Below are positions 28,938 to 38,591 of a DNA stretch of 64,000 bases, piece by piece. A model generated the notes under the pieces. The model saw nothing but the letters and a program-made list of their open reading frames with translations, was not told where the DNA came from and ran no database searches. A program made the position numbers and the translations under genes. Each line of letters begins with the position of its first letter. The stretch's first letter is position 1. This DNA is from Phycisphaerae bacterium (GTDB lineage Bacteria > Planctomycetota > Phycisphaerae > Phycisphaerales > UBA1924): the NCBI GenBank assembly GCA_030426605.1, contig JAUHXM010000001.1:1-64000 (forward strand), written 5' to 3'.

Positions 28938-30286
28938 CCGCCCGCGACCTCCGCCGCCGCGTCCTCGGACGCGTCCTCGCCCGCGGCGTCCTCATCCGAC
29001 GCCTCTTCGTCCGACGCGACCGCCGTGTCCTCCTCGGGCTCGGCCTCCCGGTCCCGGATCGACTGGTCGTGGTTGATCGACACGAGCACCCGGTACGGGC
29101 CCGACACCACACGCTCCTCCGGCTCGAGCCCTCCCAGGATGATCGTGTGCGTCAGGTCGCTCGGCCCGACCTCGACCGGGCGCGCGACCGCTTTCCCATC
29201 CGAGAGCACGTAGACCACGCGGGCGAACGCCTTCTTCACGTCCACGTACTCGTTGCCGTCGGTGACGTCGTCGGGCAGCTCGTCCACCCGCCGGTCCACC
29301 ACGCTTTGCGAGGGGACGCGGACCACGTCGAAGAACTCTTCGACCGCGATGTCCACGCTCGCCGTCAGCCCGGAATACAGCCGGTCGCCGTCCTCGGTGT
29401 CGAGCAGGATCTCGACCTCGAAAATACCAGTCCCGTCCGCCGCGACCTGACGCTTGAGCCCGATCTTCTCCACCGTGCCCGTGAACTCACGGTCGGCGTA
29501 CGCGTTGATGTAGACCGTGACGGGCTGGCCCTCCTCGACGGGCGCGATGTTCGCCTCGTCCACCTGGGCCTTCACGAGCATCTCGGTGAGGTCCGCGATC
29601 TCCATGATCACGCTGCCCGGGTTGTTCGTGGTACCCACGATGACGGTCTCGCCGACCTCGGTGTTCAGCGCGGTGACGACGCCGTCCATCGGGCTCGTGA
29701 TGGTCGTGTTCTCCAGGTCCTTCTCGGCCTCCTCGATGCGGGCCTCGGCCGCCTCGATCGAGCCCTCGACGACCAGCTTGTTCGACTGCGCCTGGAGGTA
29801 CTGCGCCTCCGCCGCGTCGAGCTCGGCCTTCGTCACGTCGCCCGTCTCGTGCAGCGCCGTGAGCCGCTCGTAGTTCAACCGCGCGTTGATCAGGCTCGCC
29901 TCCGCGCCCGTGAGCCGCGCCCGCTCGGACTTCAGCGACGCCTGCGCGCTCTTCAGCAGCGCCGTCAGGTCCTGCGGGTCCAGACGCACGACGACGTCGC
30001 CCGCCTTGACAAACTCACCCTCGCGGAACGGCAGCGCCAGCACCTTCGCCGACACCTGGCTCGAGATCTGCACGAGCGTCCGCGGCTCGATCGACCCGGG
30101 CGCGCTCACCGTCCGGACGAGATCACCCCGCTCCGCGCCGGTCAGCACCACCTCGGTGCCCATCTCCACCTGCTGCCCGCGGAGCTTGGCACCCAGCGGC
30201 GACGCGATGACCGCCACGATCCCGCCGCCACCGATGATGACGAGCACGATCACGATCCCGACAATCCATTTCCACACGCCCAGCAC
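28934..30286 (-). CDS. HlyD/MacA-like periplasmic adaptor
   Basis: [64 protein letters not shown]; start uncertain. Confidence 0.88.
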   Translation of the reverse strand: MLGVWKWIVGIVIVLVIIGGGGIVAVIASPLGAKLRGQQVEMGTEVVLTGAERGDLVRTVSAPGSIEPRTLVQISSQVSAKVLALPFREGEFVKAGDVVVRLDPQDLTALLKSAQASLKSERARLTGAEASLINARLNYERLTALHETGDVTKAELDAAEAQYLQAQSNKLVVEGSIEAAEARIEEAEKDLENTTITSPMDGVVTALNTEVGETVIVGTTNNPGSVIMEIADLTEMLVKAQVDEANIAPVEEGQPVTVYINAYADREFTGTVEKIGLKRQVAADGTGIFEVEILLDTEDGDRLYSGLTASVDIAVEEFFDVVRVPSQSVVDRRVDELPDDVTDGNEYVDVKKAFARVVYVLSDGKAVARPVEVGPSDLTHTIILGGLEPEERVVSGPYRVLVSINHDQSIRDREAEPEEDTAVASDEEASDEDAAGEDASEDAAAEVAGG

Positions 30287-30541
30287 CCCCGCTGGCTCGC
30301 CGACTGCCGCCGACGGCTCGTTCGTCCCCGCCCACCCCCGCAGGCGGGCACCCGGGCGCGAGACCCGGCTCGGTCTTCTTGGGACCCGGCGTCCCCTTCT
30401 TTCCGGACGCCCCATCCCGGGCCCCGGTTCACCCGCACCGATTTCTACCGTCGCCCAACGCCCACGGGTGCAACCCGCAGCCACGCCGAGTGGACCCCAA
30501 CCCGGTACGCGACCGGCTGGGGCCCGTTACACCCGATCCGC

Positions 30542-32302
30542 TCAAACGCCCAGTTTCTCACCCAGGAACGCCGCGACGCCCGCCATCGGCATCCGCTGCT
30601 GCTCGCCCGTGTCCCGATCGCGGACCGTCACGGTCCCGTCCGTGAGCGAGTCGCCGTCGATCGTGAAGCAGTACGGCGTCCCCGCCTCGTCCATCCGGGC
30701 GTACCGCTTGCCGATCGACTGCTTCTCGTCGTACTCGATCGCCCCCAGGTGCCCGAACTTCTGACGCAGCTCGCTGTGCAATTCCTGCGCCTTCTCGGGC
30801 ATCCCGTCCTTCTTCACGAGCGGGAAGACCGCCGCCTTGATGGGCGCGACTCGGGGATGGAACTTCATGAACTCGGGCGACGGGCGGCTCTCATCGACCG
30901 TGTACGCCTCGCACAGGATCGCCAGCACGCCCCGGTCGAGCCCGCCCGAGGGCTCGATCACGTGCGGCAGGTAGTGCTCGCCCTTGGGCTGCCCGTTCTT
31001 CGCCAGCTCGCCGCGGGTGGAATCAAAGTACTTGAGCTTCGCCCGCGCGTGCTCCTCGTGCTGCTTGAGGTCGAAGTCCGTCCGGTGCGCGATCCCCTCG
31101 AGCTCGCCGAACCCCGGAGCCGTGAACGGGAACCGGTACTCGATGTCCGACGTGCCCGCCCCCTCCTTCGCGTAGTGGGCCAACTCGTCGGAGTCGTGCT
31201 CGCGCAGGATCAGGTTCTCGCCCTTGAGCCCGAGGCCCTGCCACCACTCCATCCGCCAATCGCGCCAGAAGACGTACCAGTCCTTCGCGTCGTCCGGGTG
31301 GCAGAAGAACTCGATCTCCATCTGCTCGAACTCACGCGACCGGAACGTGAAGTTGCGCGGCGTGACCTCGTTCCGGAACGACTTGCCCGTCTGGGCGATC
31401 CCGAAGGGGACGCCGACGCGGGTGGTGTCCACGACGTTCTTGAAGTTGACGAAGATGCCCTGGGCCGTCTCCGGGCGGAGGTAGGCGACGTCGTCCTCGG
31501 TCGCCGTGGCGCCGATGTACGTCTTGAACATCAGGTTGAACGCGCGGGGCTCGGTGAGTTGAGAATCAGACTTTCGGTTATCCAGTTCGAGCGCCGCCGC
31601 TTTGTCTGGCTTGTTGAACGGCGAGGGAATCCATGTCGGATGCGCCTTCATGAAAGACATGGGGACTTGATAGCAAACACCGAAGCATTCCTCGCCCTTT
31701 CTCGTCTCAGCGGTAAACGAGGTCGCCACCGCCGCATCAGGAACGCGAGTGATATCCTGCTTGATTCGGTGCATGGCGGCTCGGAATGCACCGAAGGCTT
31801 CTTCTTCATTGCTCGCAACGCAACTCAGATTGGGCCCGTAGGGGAGCTCGAAGGGCTGCTCGTTGATGATCTTGATAAGGCGTGCCACACCCTGATCAAC
31901 TGACTCCCCCTCCTCAGGACGAACGAGGTACATCCCGAACAAGTGGTCCGCCCTGAACCGCTGCTTGGTCTCCTTGTCGTCCACCATCGGGTCGTTGAAC
32001 CCCGCGACGTGCCCGGACGCCTCCCACACCTTCGGGTTCTGGATGATGCACGTGTCCACCGGCACGATCTCGACGGGCTTGCCGTCGGGCCCGAGCTTGC
32101 CGTTGCACCCGCGCATGACGACGTCGGTCCACCACGCGTCGCGGAGGTTCTTCTTGAGCTGCGCGCCCAGCGGGCCGTAATCCCAGAACCCGTTGATGCC
32201 GCCGTAGATCTCGCTGGCGGGATACACAAACCCCCGCCGCTTGCACAGCGACATGATGTCGTCCATCGATTTGGTGGTGGTCGCGGGGGCTTCGTCGGTC
32301 AT
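30542..32302 (-). CDS. glyS: Glycine--tRNA ligase
   Basis: SLCKRRGFVYPASEIYGGINGFWDYGPLGAQLKKN, LTEPRAFNLMFKTYIG, LRPETAQGIFVNFKNV. Confidence 0.95.
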   Translation of the reverse strand: MTDEAPATTTKSMDDIMSLCKRRGFVYPASEIYGGINGFWDYGPLGAQLKKNLRDAWWTDVVMRGCNGKLGPDGKPVEIVPVDTCIIQNPKVWEASGHVAGFNDPMVDDKETKQRFRADHLFGMYLVRPEEGESVDQGVARLIKIINEQPFELPYGPNLSCVASNEEEAFGAFRAAMHRIKQDITRVPDAAVATSFTAETRKGEECFGVCYQVPMSFMKAHPTWIPSPFNKPDKAAALELDNRKSDSQLTEPRAFNLMFKTYIGATATEDDVAYLRPETAQGIFVNFKNVVDTTRVGVPFGIAQTGKSFRNEVTPRNFTFRSREFEQMEIEFFCHPDDAKDWYVFWRDWRMEWWQGLGLKGENLILREHDSDELAHYAKEGAGTSDIEYRFPFTAPGFGELEGIAHRTDFDLKQHEEHARAKLKYFDSTRGELAKNGQPKGEHYLPHVIEPSGGLDRGVLAILCEAYTVDESRPSPEFMKFHPRVAPIKAAVFPLVKKDGMPEKAQELHSELRQKFGHLGAIEYDEKQSIGKRYARMDEAGTPYCFTIDGDSLTDGTVTVRDRDTGEQQRMPMAGVAAFLGEKLGV

Positions 32303-32366
32303 CGCATCGCTCCTCAACCCCCGGTGGCGTGCGGGGGAGCGATGCTAGGGGCCAGGCCCAGACGAG

Positions 32367-32426
32367 CCGCGACCGGGAGGGAGCGGAGATTCATACGAAT
32401 GCCAGACCGCTCCCTCCCGGTCGCGG
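32367..32426. repeat. Large palindrome: 20-bp perfect inverted repeat with 20-nt loop
   Basis: CCGCGACCGGGAGGGAGCGG / CCGCTCCCTCCCGGTCGCGG. Confidence 0.9.
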
Positions 32427-32440
32427 ATCGTTCTGACCCC

Positions 32441-32839
32441 TCACCGATCCTCGAAGAACGTCAGCCCGTACCCCTCGGGGTCATGAAACGCGAACTCCCG
32501 CGTGCCCCACGGCGTCTCGCGGACGGCCTTGCCCGCGGGCACAACCCCCGCCGCCGAATACGCCTCAAACAACGCCTCCACCCCGCCCCGCTCGAGCTGG
32601 AACCGCATCTGGATCATGCTCGGCACCACGCCCGTCATGTCCTTCTCGAACTGCCACTGCAGGTGCACCTCGGCGTTGCCCCGCCGCAGCACCACATACC
32701 CCAACCCCGGCGGCGGCAGGTTCGGATCATTCTGCGACGTGATCACCTCAAAGCCAAGACAATCCCGGTACCAGTCCCGCATCCCCGCCGCGTCGCGGAC
32801 CGGCAGGATCGGGATCGATCGCATGAATGCAGCGCCCAT
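32441..32839 (-). CDS. VOC/glyoxalase-family protein
   Basis: SIPILPVRDAAGMRDWYRDCLGFEV...TREFAFHDPEGYGLTFFED. Confidence 0.85.
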   Translation of the reverse strand: MGAAFMRSIPILPVRDAAGMRDWYRDCLGFEVITSQNDPNLPPPGLGYVVLRRGNAEVHLQWQFEKDMTGVVPSMIQMRFQLERGGVEALFEAYSAAGVVPAGKAVRETPWGTREFAFHDPEGYGLTFFEDR

Positions 32840-32951
32840 CGTGTGCCCCTGTGCCCGATTGCCCGCGGCGCGCTCCTCGTCTGATAGCGTCGTCTCCCGG
32901 GCTTCCTCTACCCTTCGACTCGGGATCAACCCCGGTTCGATGGAGGCACCC

Positions 32952-34001
32952 ATGATCCGTTTCGTTGCGCCGATCGCCCTGCTCGCCGGCGTCTCACACG
33001 CCGGCCCGTTCGAACCCGGGGTCTCGATCGAGGACGCCGCCGCCCGCGCCGAGCGCGACGGGCGGCCCGTGCTCGCGTACGTCACCGTGCCCGGGTGCCT
33101 CGCGTGCGTTCGGATGGAGCGGACCACGCTCGCCGACGAATCGCTCGCGGAGTTTCTCGCGCAGCGCACGGTCGCGATCCACATCGATGCGCTGAAGAAC
33201 CCGGACGCCGCCGCCCCCCTCGGCGTGCGCGCCTACCCCACGATTATTCTCGTGGACGCGGGCGAGCCGACCACCCGGTTGGTCGGGTACCGCACCGCCG
33301 ACGAGATCCGCGCGTGGGTCGACGACCCGGGCGTCTCCGACCGCGCCGTGCTGGGCGTCGGGGCGCCGCTTGGCGAGATCCACGACTTCGCGATGGACCG
33401 GCTCATGTCCGGCGCCGCGGAGGAGGCTGCCCGCGCGCTCGCCGAGGTCTGGGTCCGCACGCCCATCGAGCCCGACACACCCGCGACGGTCCGGTGGCTC
33501 CGCCAGGTCCGGTACCCCTCGCTGCTGACGCGTCTGACCGAAAACGCCGACGCGAGGCGTGTGATCGAACCGCTTGCCCAGGCGTTCGACGCCTCGGGCC
33601 CCATGCCCGACGCGCCCGCCGAGCTCATCCGCGGGTACGCCGAGCTAATGCTGATCCTCAACCGCACCGAAGCCCTGGACGCCTGGCTCGACCGGATGCT
33701 CGATCTGCCCGGCGGGACCGCCGCGTTGCGCGCCACCGAACGGTCATTCGATCGGCTTGTCGATCTGGACCGCTGGGCGGACGCGGGCACCGCCGCGGCG
33801 GACGCCCACTGGACCCGCTGGCTCCGCCGAGCCCAGGGCAACCCCACGGGCGACCCGGTGCACGACGCCGCGCCTCCGCGCTCGGTTGAGTTCGAGCACG
33901 ACCGCGCCCCCGAACGCGTCGCGGCGTACATCCGCGCCCTCCGCGCTGCGGACCGGCACGCCGAAGCGGACGACCTCGAACGCGCGCTCAATCGCCCGTG
34001 A
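32952..34001 (+). CDS. Secreted thioredoxin-fold protein
   Basis: RPVLAYVTVPGCLACVRMERTTLADESLAEFL...LGVRAYPTIILVD. Confidence 0.78.
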   Translation: MIRFVAPIALLAGVSHAGPFEPGVSIEDAAARAERDGRPVLAYVTVPGCLACVRMERTTLADESLAEFLAQRTVAIHIDALKNPDAAAPLGVRAYPTIILVDAGEPTTRLVGYRTADEIRAWVDDPGVSDRAVLGVGAPLGEIHDFAMDRLMSGAAEEAARALAEVWVRTPIEPDTPATVRWLRQVRYPSLLTRLTENADARRVIEPLAQAFDASGPMPDAPAELIRGYAELMLILNRTEALDAWLDRMLDLPGGTAALRATERSFDRLVDLDRWADAGTAAADAHWTRWLRRAQGNPTGDPVHDAAPPRSVEFEHDRAPERVAAYIRALRAADRHAEADDLERALNRP

Positions 34002-34650
34002 CGCGCTTGAAGAGATCCCCAAGCCCGACCTTCTCCAGCTCCGCCCTGATCTCCTCGTCCACCTCCTCGAACTCGATCGAGGCCGGCGCCGCCGCGAGCT
34101 CAACCTCGGGCGCGTCCTCGGGCAATTTCACGAGCCCCATCGACCCGTTGCCCGTCACGCTCACGACCCAGCGCCCGTCGCTCAAGCTCCGGTAGACCGC
34201 CTTGCCGACTTCCGCCCCGTCCAGATCCCATCCGATCTGCGCGATCTTCGGGTCGATGATGGTCGCCTCGCTCGGCGCGGTGTTGTCGTCGAAGACGCGC
34301 CGGATCCAGACCCGCCCGTTCAGCACGGCGTAGTCCAGGTAGATCTCCCGCCGCGCGTCGTACGGGGTCTCGATCTCGCGCACAAACCCCTCGGCCGTGC
34401 GCACGCGGACGGTCACCCGCCCCTCATCCACGAGCAGCTCGGTCACCGCCGTCCGGCGCACCGCGTCGTTGTACATCCCCCGGAGTTCCTCGTACTGGTC
34501 CGCGATCGCCCGGATCCGGTCGCGGTAGATCTCGCGCTCGGCGGAGGTCCGCACGAGCTGCACGCCGTACAGCAGCGCCACGCCCGACGCCGCGAGCACC
34601 GCGATCGAGGGGATCACGCGCCCGAAGAGGATGTTGGTCCTGGATGCCAT
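33988..34650 (-). CDS. Hypothetical membrane-anchored protein
   Basis: ORF with N-terminal TM, MASRTNILFGRVIPSIAVLAASGVALLYGVQ. Confidence 0.6.
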   Translation of the reverse strand: MASRTNILFGRVIPSIAVLAASGVALLYGVQLVRTSAEREIYRDRIRAIADQYEELRGMYNDAVRRTAVTELLVDEGRVTVRVRTAEGFVREIETPYDARREIYLDYAVLNGRVWIRRVFDDNTAPSEATIIDPKIAQIGWDLDGAEVGKAVYRSLSDGRWVVSVTGNGSMGLVKLPEDAPEVELAAAPASIEFEEVDEEIRAELEKVGLGDLFKRVTGD

Positions 34651-34691
34651 CGCACTCTCCATCGGGCCTTCTCGGGGGCCCGCTGCACCGG

Positions 34692-34697
34692 TACGCT
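34692..34697 (+). promoter_or_regulatory. -10-like TACGCT, 6 nt before ATG 34704
   Basis: TACGCT-gggccg-ATG. Confidence 0.6.
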
Positions 34698-34703
34698 GGG
34701 CCG

Positions 34704-35555
34704 ATGCCCCCCGTTCGGACCGCCGCCGCCCTCCTGGCCCTCACGGCTGCCCACACCCCCGCCGACGAGTTCGACTCGGACGGCTTCCGCATCCACTACA
34801 CCGTTTCCGGGCTCGAACAGGGCCCCACCCTCGTCCTCATCCACGGCTACCTCGGGTCCGCCGCGATCTGGGGCAGCGACTTCGTCCGGCCGTTCATGAA
34901 CACCCACCGCGTCGTCGCGATCGACGTCCGCGGGCACGGGCAATCGCAGACCTCCGCCGACCCCGACGACCACGGCGACGCCGCCGTCCAGGACGTCGCC
35001 CGCCTCCTCGACCACCTCGGCGTCGAGCGCGCCGACATCATCGGCTACTCCATGGGCGGGCTCATCGCCCTCCGCCTGAGCGTCCTCCACCCGGACCGCG
35101 TGAACGAGGTCGTCGTCGGCGGCGCCGGGTTCGACCCCGACTGGGACGCGACGTTCGACGCCCAGATCACCAACACCTGCGCCGACCTCCGCGCCGGCGG
35201 CGGGTTCGCCCGCATCTTCACATTCATGACCGAGCCCGAGGGCGTGGACCCGATCCCGCCCGAGGTCGTGCAAGCGGTGAACGAGCAGGCGTTCACCACC
35301 GCGACGCGCGCCGAGTGGGCCGCAAGCCTCGAGGGCTTCCTCGACTGGCAGTACGACCCGGGCCAGCTCGAGTCGTGCAACGCCGACGTCCTCTTCATCT
35401 GCGGCGACCGCGACCCCTTCATCACCAGCGCCCGCTCGGCCGCCCGCGCCATGCCCGACGCGACCCTCGTCGAACTGCCCGAGACTGACCACATGGTGGC
35501 CGCCGGGCACCCGCGGTTCATCGAAGCCGTCGCCGAGTTCATCAAGCCCGATTGA
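34704..35555 (+). CDS. Secreted alpha/beta hydrolase
   Basis: LVLIHGYLGSAAIW, DVRGHGQS, IIGYSMGGLIALRL. Confidence 0.88.
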   Translation: MPPVRTAAALLALTAAHTPADEFDSDGFRIHYTVSGLEQGPTLVLIHGYLGSAAIWGSDFVRPFMNTHRVVAIDVRGHGQSQTSADPDDHGDAAVQDVARLLDHLGVERADIIGYSMGGLIALRLSVLHPDRVNEVVVGGAGFDPDWDATFDAQITNTCADLRAGGGFARIFTFMTEPEGVDPIPPEVVQAVNEQAFTTATRAEWAASLEGFLDWQYDPGQLESCNADVLFICGDRDPFITSARSAARAMPDATLVELPETDHMVAAGHPRFIEAVAEFIKPD

Positions 35556-35556
35556 C

Positions 35557-35636
35557 GTGCCACTGACCCGTCCGCGGGTCAGTGCGGTGGTGGACCACGA
35601 CATGACAACACTGACCCGAAGACGGGTCAGTGGCAC
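35557..35636. repeat. Bipartite palindromic repeat, two hairpins (member 1)
   Basis: GTGC-CACTGACCCG-tccg-CGGGTCAGTG ... CACTGACCCG-aaga-CGGGTCAGTG-GCAC. Confidence 0.9.
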
Positions 35637-35667
35637 GGAGCCCCGTTGGGAACGGCCCAAGAGCCGG

Positions 35668-35673
35668 TAGGCT
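35668..35673 (+). promoter_or_regulatory. -10-like TAGGCT, 6 nt before ATG 35680
   Basis: TAGGCT-gatgtc-ATG. Confidence 0.6.
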
Positions 35674-35679
35674 GATGTC

Positions 35680-36669
35680 ATGCGATCCGCCGCTCTCGCC
35701 CTGATGATGCCGCTGCTCTTCGCACTCGGATGCGCCGGGCTGCAGAACTCCTCGGCCTCGCCCGTCGCGCCCACGCCCCGCGTCCGCATCCTCGGCATCG
35801 CCCAGGACGGCGGCGTCCCCCACGCCGGCTGCTCGTGCGACACCTGCACCGCCGCCCACGCCGACCCCGCCAAACGCTTCCACGTCGCGAGCCTCGCGAT
35901 CATCATCCCGACCGACGACGCCGACCCGCGCACGAACGACGTCTACCTCATCGACGCCACGCCCGACATCACCGAGCAACTCCACATGCTCCGCGACGTC
36001 CGCGACGCGCCCGAGGGGCGCACCGACCGCGCGCCCGTCGCCGGCGTCTTCCTCACCCACGCCCACATGGGCCACTACACCGGGCTCGCCCACTTCGGGT
36101 TCGAGTCCATGCACACCCAGACCACGCCCGTCTGGTGCACCGAGCGCATGGGCGGGTTCCTCCGCCGCTTCGGACCGTGGTCGCAGCTCGTCGAGAAGAA
36201 CGAAATCGAGCCCCGCACCCTCACGCCGGGCGAGCCGGTCGAGCTGGGCGCGGGCGTCACCGTCACGCCCATCCTCGTCCCCCACCGCGCCGAGTTCACC
36301 GACACCTGCGCCTTCGTCATCCGAGGCCCGAGCACGACGGTCTTCTACATGCCCGACTGCAACCCCTGGAATCGATGGACCGCGCCGATCGACGAGGTCC
36401 TCGCGGGCGAGGGCACGGACGTCGCGCTCCTCGACGCGACGTTCTACTCGCTCGACGAGCTCCCGGGCAGAAGCCTGAGCGAGATCGGGCACCCGCCGAT
36501 CGTGACGACGATGGACACGCTGCAATCCATGTCGGACGCGGGGCTCGACGTGCGGTTCGTCCACTTGAATCACACGAACCCGGCGCTAGACGCGGGGTCC
36601 GCCGAGCAGCGCGAGATCGAGCGGCGCGGGTTCGCCGTCGCACGCGAGGGCGCGGAGATCGGGCTCTGA
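35680..36669 (+). CDS. PqqB-like MBL-fold hydrolase, lipoprotein
   Basis: RILGIAQDGGVPHAGCSCDTCTAAHADPAKR; FLTHAHMGHYTGLAHFG. Confidence 0.8.
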   Translation: MRSAALALMMPLLFALGCAGLQNSSASPVAPTPRVRILGIAQDGGVPHAGCSCDTCTAAHADPAKRFHVASLAIIIPTDDADPRTNDVYLIDATPDITEQLHMLRDVRDAPEGRTDRAPVAGVFLTHAHMGHYTGLAHFGFESMHTQTTPVWCTERMGGFLRRFGPWSQLVEKNEIEPRTLTPGEPVELGAGVTVTPILVPHRAEFTDTCAFVIRGPSTTVFYMPDCNPWNRWTAPIDEVLAGEGTDVALLDATFYSLDELPGRSLSEIGHPPIVTTMDTLQSMSDAGLDVRFVHLNHTNPALDAGSAEQREIERRGFAVAREGAEIGL

Positions 36670-37046
36670 TGCCCCGAGGTACGAACGATCCCGACTTCGT
36701 CTTGCCCGCACCGGCTTGGATGCGAGTTCCACTCCCATTGGGTGTCAACGTTATTTTGCTGCTGGTCTGGCAAGTGCTTGGGCAAACGCTTGACAATCCG
36801 AGTTGGGCATTCGGCTTCCAGACGACGTTCTCCTCAAGTTGGAGATTCGCCGGGATGCCCCCATCCAACCCCGCGTGGATTGCTGGGCTGGTCATGGCCT
36901 CCGCCGCAGGAGGGTTGCACTTGGGCCTATTGAAGTACGCATCGCCAGGCGACGCCCGCTGGACGAACGCGATGCGCGCATGCTCGTGGATCATCGCGTG
37001 TGCGATCACGCTGTATGTTGCTGCAGGATTGATCGCTCGCTGGTGA
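36669..37046 (+). CDS. Hypothetical membrane protein
   Basis: 125 aa, TGATG overlap with upstream gene, three hydrophobic segments; AT-richer than surroundings. Confidence 0.6.
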   Translation: MPRGTNDPDFVLPAPAWMRVPLPLGVNVILLLVWQVLGQTLDNPSWAFGFQTTFSSSWRFAGMPPSNPAWIAGLVMASAAGGLHLGLLKYASPGDARWTNAMRACSWIIACAITLYVAAGLIARW

Positions 37047-37052
37047 GCGCGC

Positions 37053-38387
37053 TTAGTCGCGGAAGCGGCGCACGCAGACCGTGTCGTTCTGCCCGCCGAA
37101 CCCGAACGAGTTGGACAAACAAACCTCCACGCCGCCCACGGGGTTCAGGTCGCGGGCTTCGCCCGGCACGTGGTCCAGATCGCACAGCGGGTCCGGGTGC
37201 TCCAGGTTCCGCGTCGGGGGGATCCACCCCGTCTCGATCGCCTTGACGCACGTGATCAGCTCGACCGCGCCCGCGGCCTGAATCAGGTGCCCGAGCATGC
37301 TCTTGACCGAGCTGAACGGGACCTTGGGCGCGAGCCCGCCGAACACCGCTTTCACCGCTGCGGTCTCGATCTTGTCGTTTTCCTGCGTCCCCGTGCCGTG
37401 CGCGTTCACATAGTGCACGAGCGGGCGACCGGTGTCGTCCGTCGCGTGCGGGTCGATGCCCGCCTCGTGCAGCGCCCAGCGCATCGCCGCGGCGGCACCC
37501 TTGCCCTCGGGGTGGATGTCCGTGATCCGGTACGCGTCCGCCGTCGAGCCGTACCCGGCGACCTCCGCGAGGATCGTCGCCCCGCGGGCCTTGGCGTGCT
37601 CGAGTTCCTCGATCACGAGGATCCCCGCGCCCTCGCCCATGACGAACCCGTCGCGCTTCGCGTCGAACGGTCGCGAGGCGTGCGTCGGGTCGTCGCGCTT
37701 CGTGCTCATCGCGGTGAGGCGGATGAACCCGGACATGCCCAGCGGGTGGATCATCGTGTGCGCGCCGCCGACGAGCATGACGTCCGCGTCGCCGCGCTTG
37801 ATGATCTCGGCCCCCTCGCCCGTCGCCTGGGCGCTCGCGGCGCACGCCGTCATGCAGTTGAACGCGGGCCCGCGCGCGCCGAACGCGTCGGCGAGGTGAC
37901 TCACCGTCAGGTGCGGCTCCTGCTCCAATTCGAGCAGCGCGTTCATCCCCTCGTGCGCGCGGGCCGCCCACTTCGCGCCATCGACGGACTTGGATTCCGC
38001 ATCCCACCCCGCGACGTGCGTCGCCATGAAGTGGTCGTAGTCGAGCGTCCCCTCGCCAGCGCCCAGGTAGACCCCGCATCGGGCGGGGTTCGGCGCCTTG
38101 TCGCCCGTAAAGCCCGCCTGACGCACCGCCGACATCGCCGCGGCGAGCGCGTACTTCGTGCTGATCCCTGCCTCGGCGTGCGCGTCGGCGAGATCACCCA
38201 CGTGCGCGCGCAGATCGAAGCCCTTCACCTCCGACGCGAAGCTCGTCGAGAACGTCGAGGCGTCGAACCGGTCAATCGGGCCGATCGCGGTGTCGCCCGC
38301 GAGCAGGCGTTTCCAGACGCCGTCCAGGTCCGTCCCCAGGGGCGTCACCCACCCCATGCCCGTGATCACGACGCGTCGATCGCTCAC
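37053..38387 (-). CDS. Beta-ketoacyl-ACP synthase II (FabF-like), catalytically intact
   Basis: GPAFNCMTACAAS, VNAHGTGTQENDKIE, VKSMLGHLIQAAG. Confidence 0.92.
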   Translation of the reverse strand: MSDRRVVITGMGWVTPLGTDLDGVWKRLLAGDTAIGPIDRFDASTFSTSFASEVKGFDLRAHVGDLADAHAEAGISTKYALAAAMSAVRQAGFTGDKAPNPARCGVYLGAGEGTLDYDHFMATHVAGWDAESKSVDGAKWAARAHEGMNALLELEQEPHLTVSHLADAFGARGPAFNCMTACAASAQATGEGAEIIKRGDADVMLVGGAHTMIHPLGMSGFIRLTAMSTKRDDPTHASRPFDAKRDGFVMGEGAGILVIEELEHAKARGATILAEVAGYGSTADAYRITDIHPEGKGAAAAMRWALHEAGIDPHATDDTGRPLVHYVNAHGTGTQENDKIETAAVKAVFGGLAPKVPFSSVKSMLGHLIQAAGAVELITCVKAIETGWIPPTRNLEHPDPLCDLDHVPGEARDLNPVGGVEVCLSNSFGFGGQNDTVCVRRFRD

Positions 38388-38590
38388 TTGTCGGCCCTCC
38401 GCGTCGCGGCGATCCCGCCCGCGATGATCAGGGCGCTCCCGCCCGAGGTCAGCGGCATCACCGCGACGCCGTCGCTGAGCGTGAACAGCGCCGTCACCGC
38501 GATCACCGCGACGCCCGCGATCAGCAAGACCGCGGGGTCCACAATCAGCACCGAGAGCGGGCGCGGGTTGCTTCGTTCGGGCTCGGTCAT
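38384..38590 (-). CDS. Small hydrophobic protein
   Basis: 68 aa, ATGA overlap with ketosynthase start. Confidence 0.5.
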   Translation of the reverse strand: MTEPERSNPRPLSVLIVDPAVLLIAGVAVIAVTALFTLSDGVAVMPLTSGGSALIIAGGIAATRRADK

Positions 38591-38591
38591 G

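Noticed and set aside
28868-31903. 1011-aa + strand ORF spanning the antisense of an ATPase, MacA-like and glyS genes
   Set aside because: Crosses several real genes, has Arg/Asp/Leu-biased composition, and ends where glyS GC falls, all typical of a compositional artefact.
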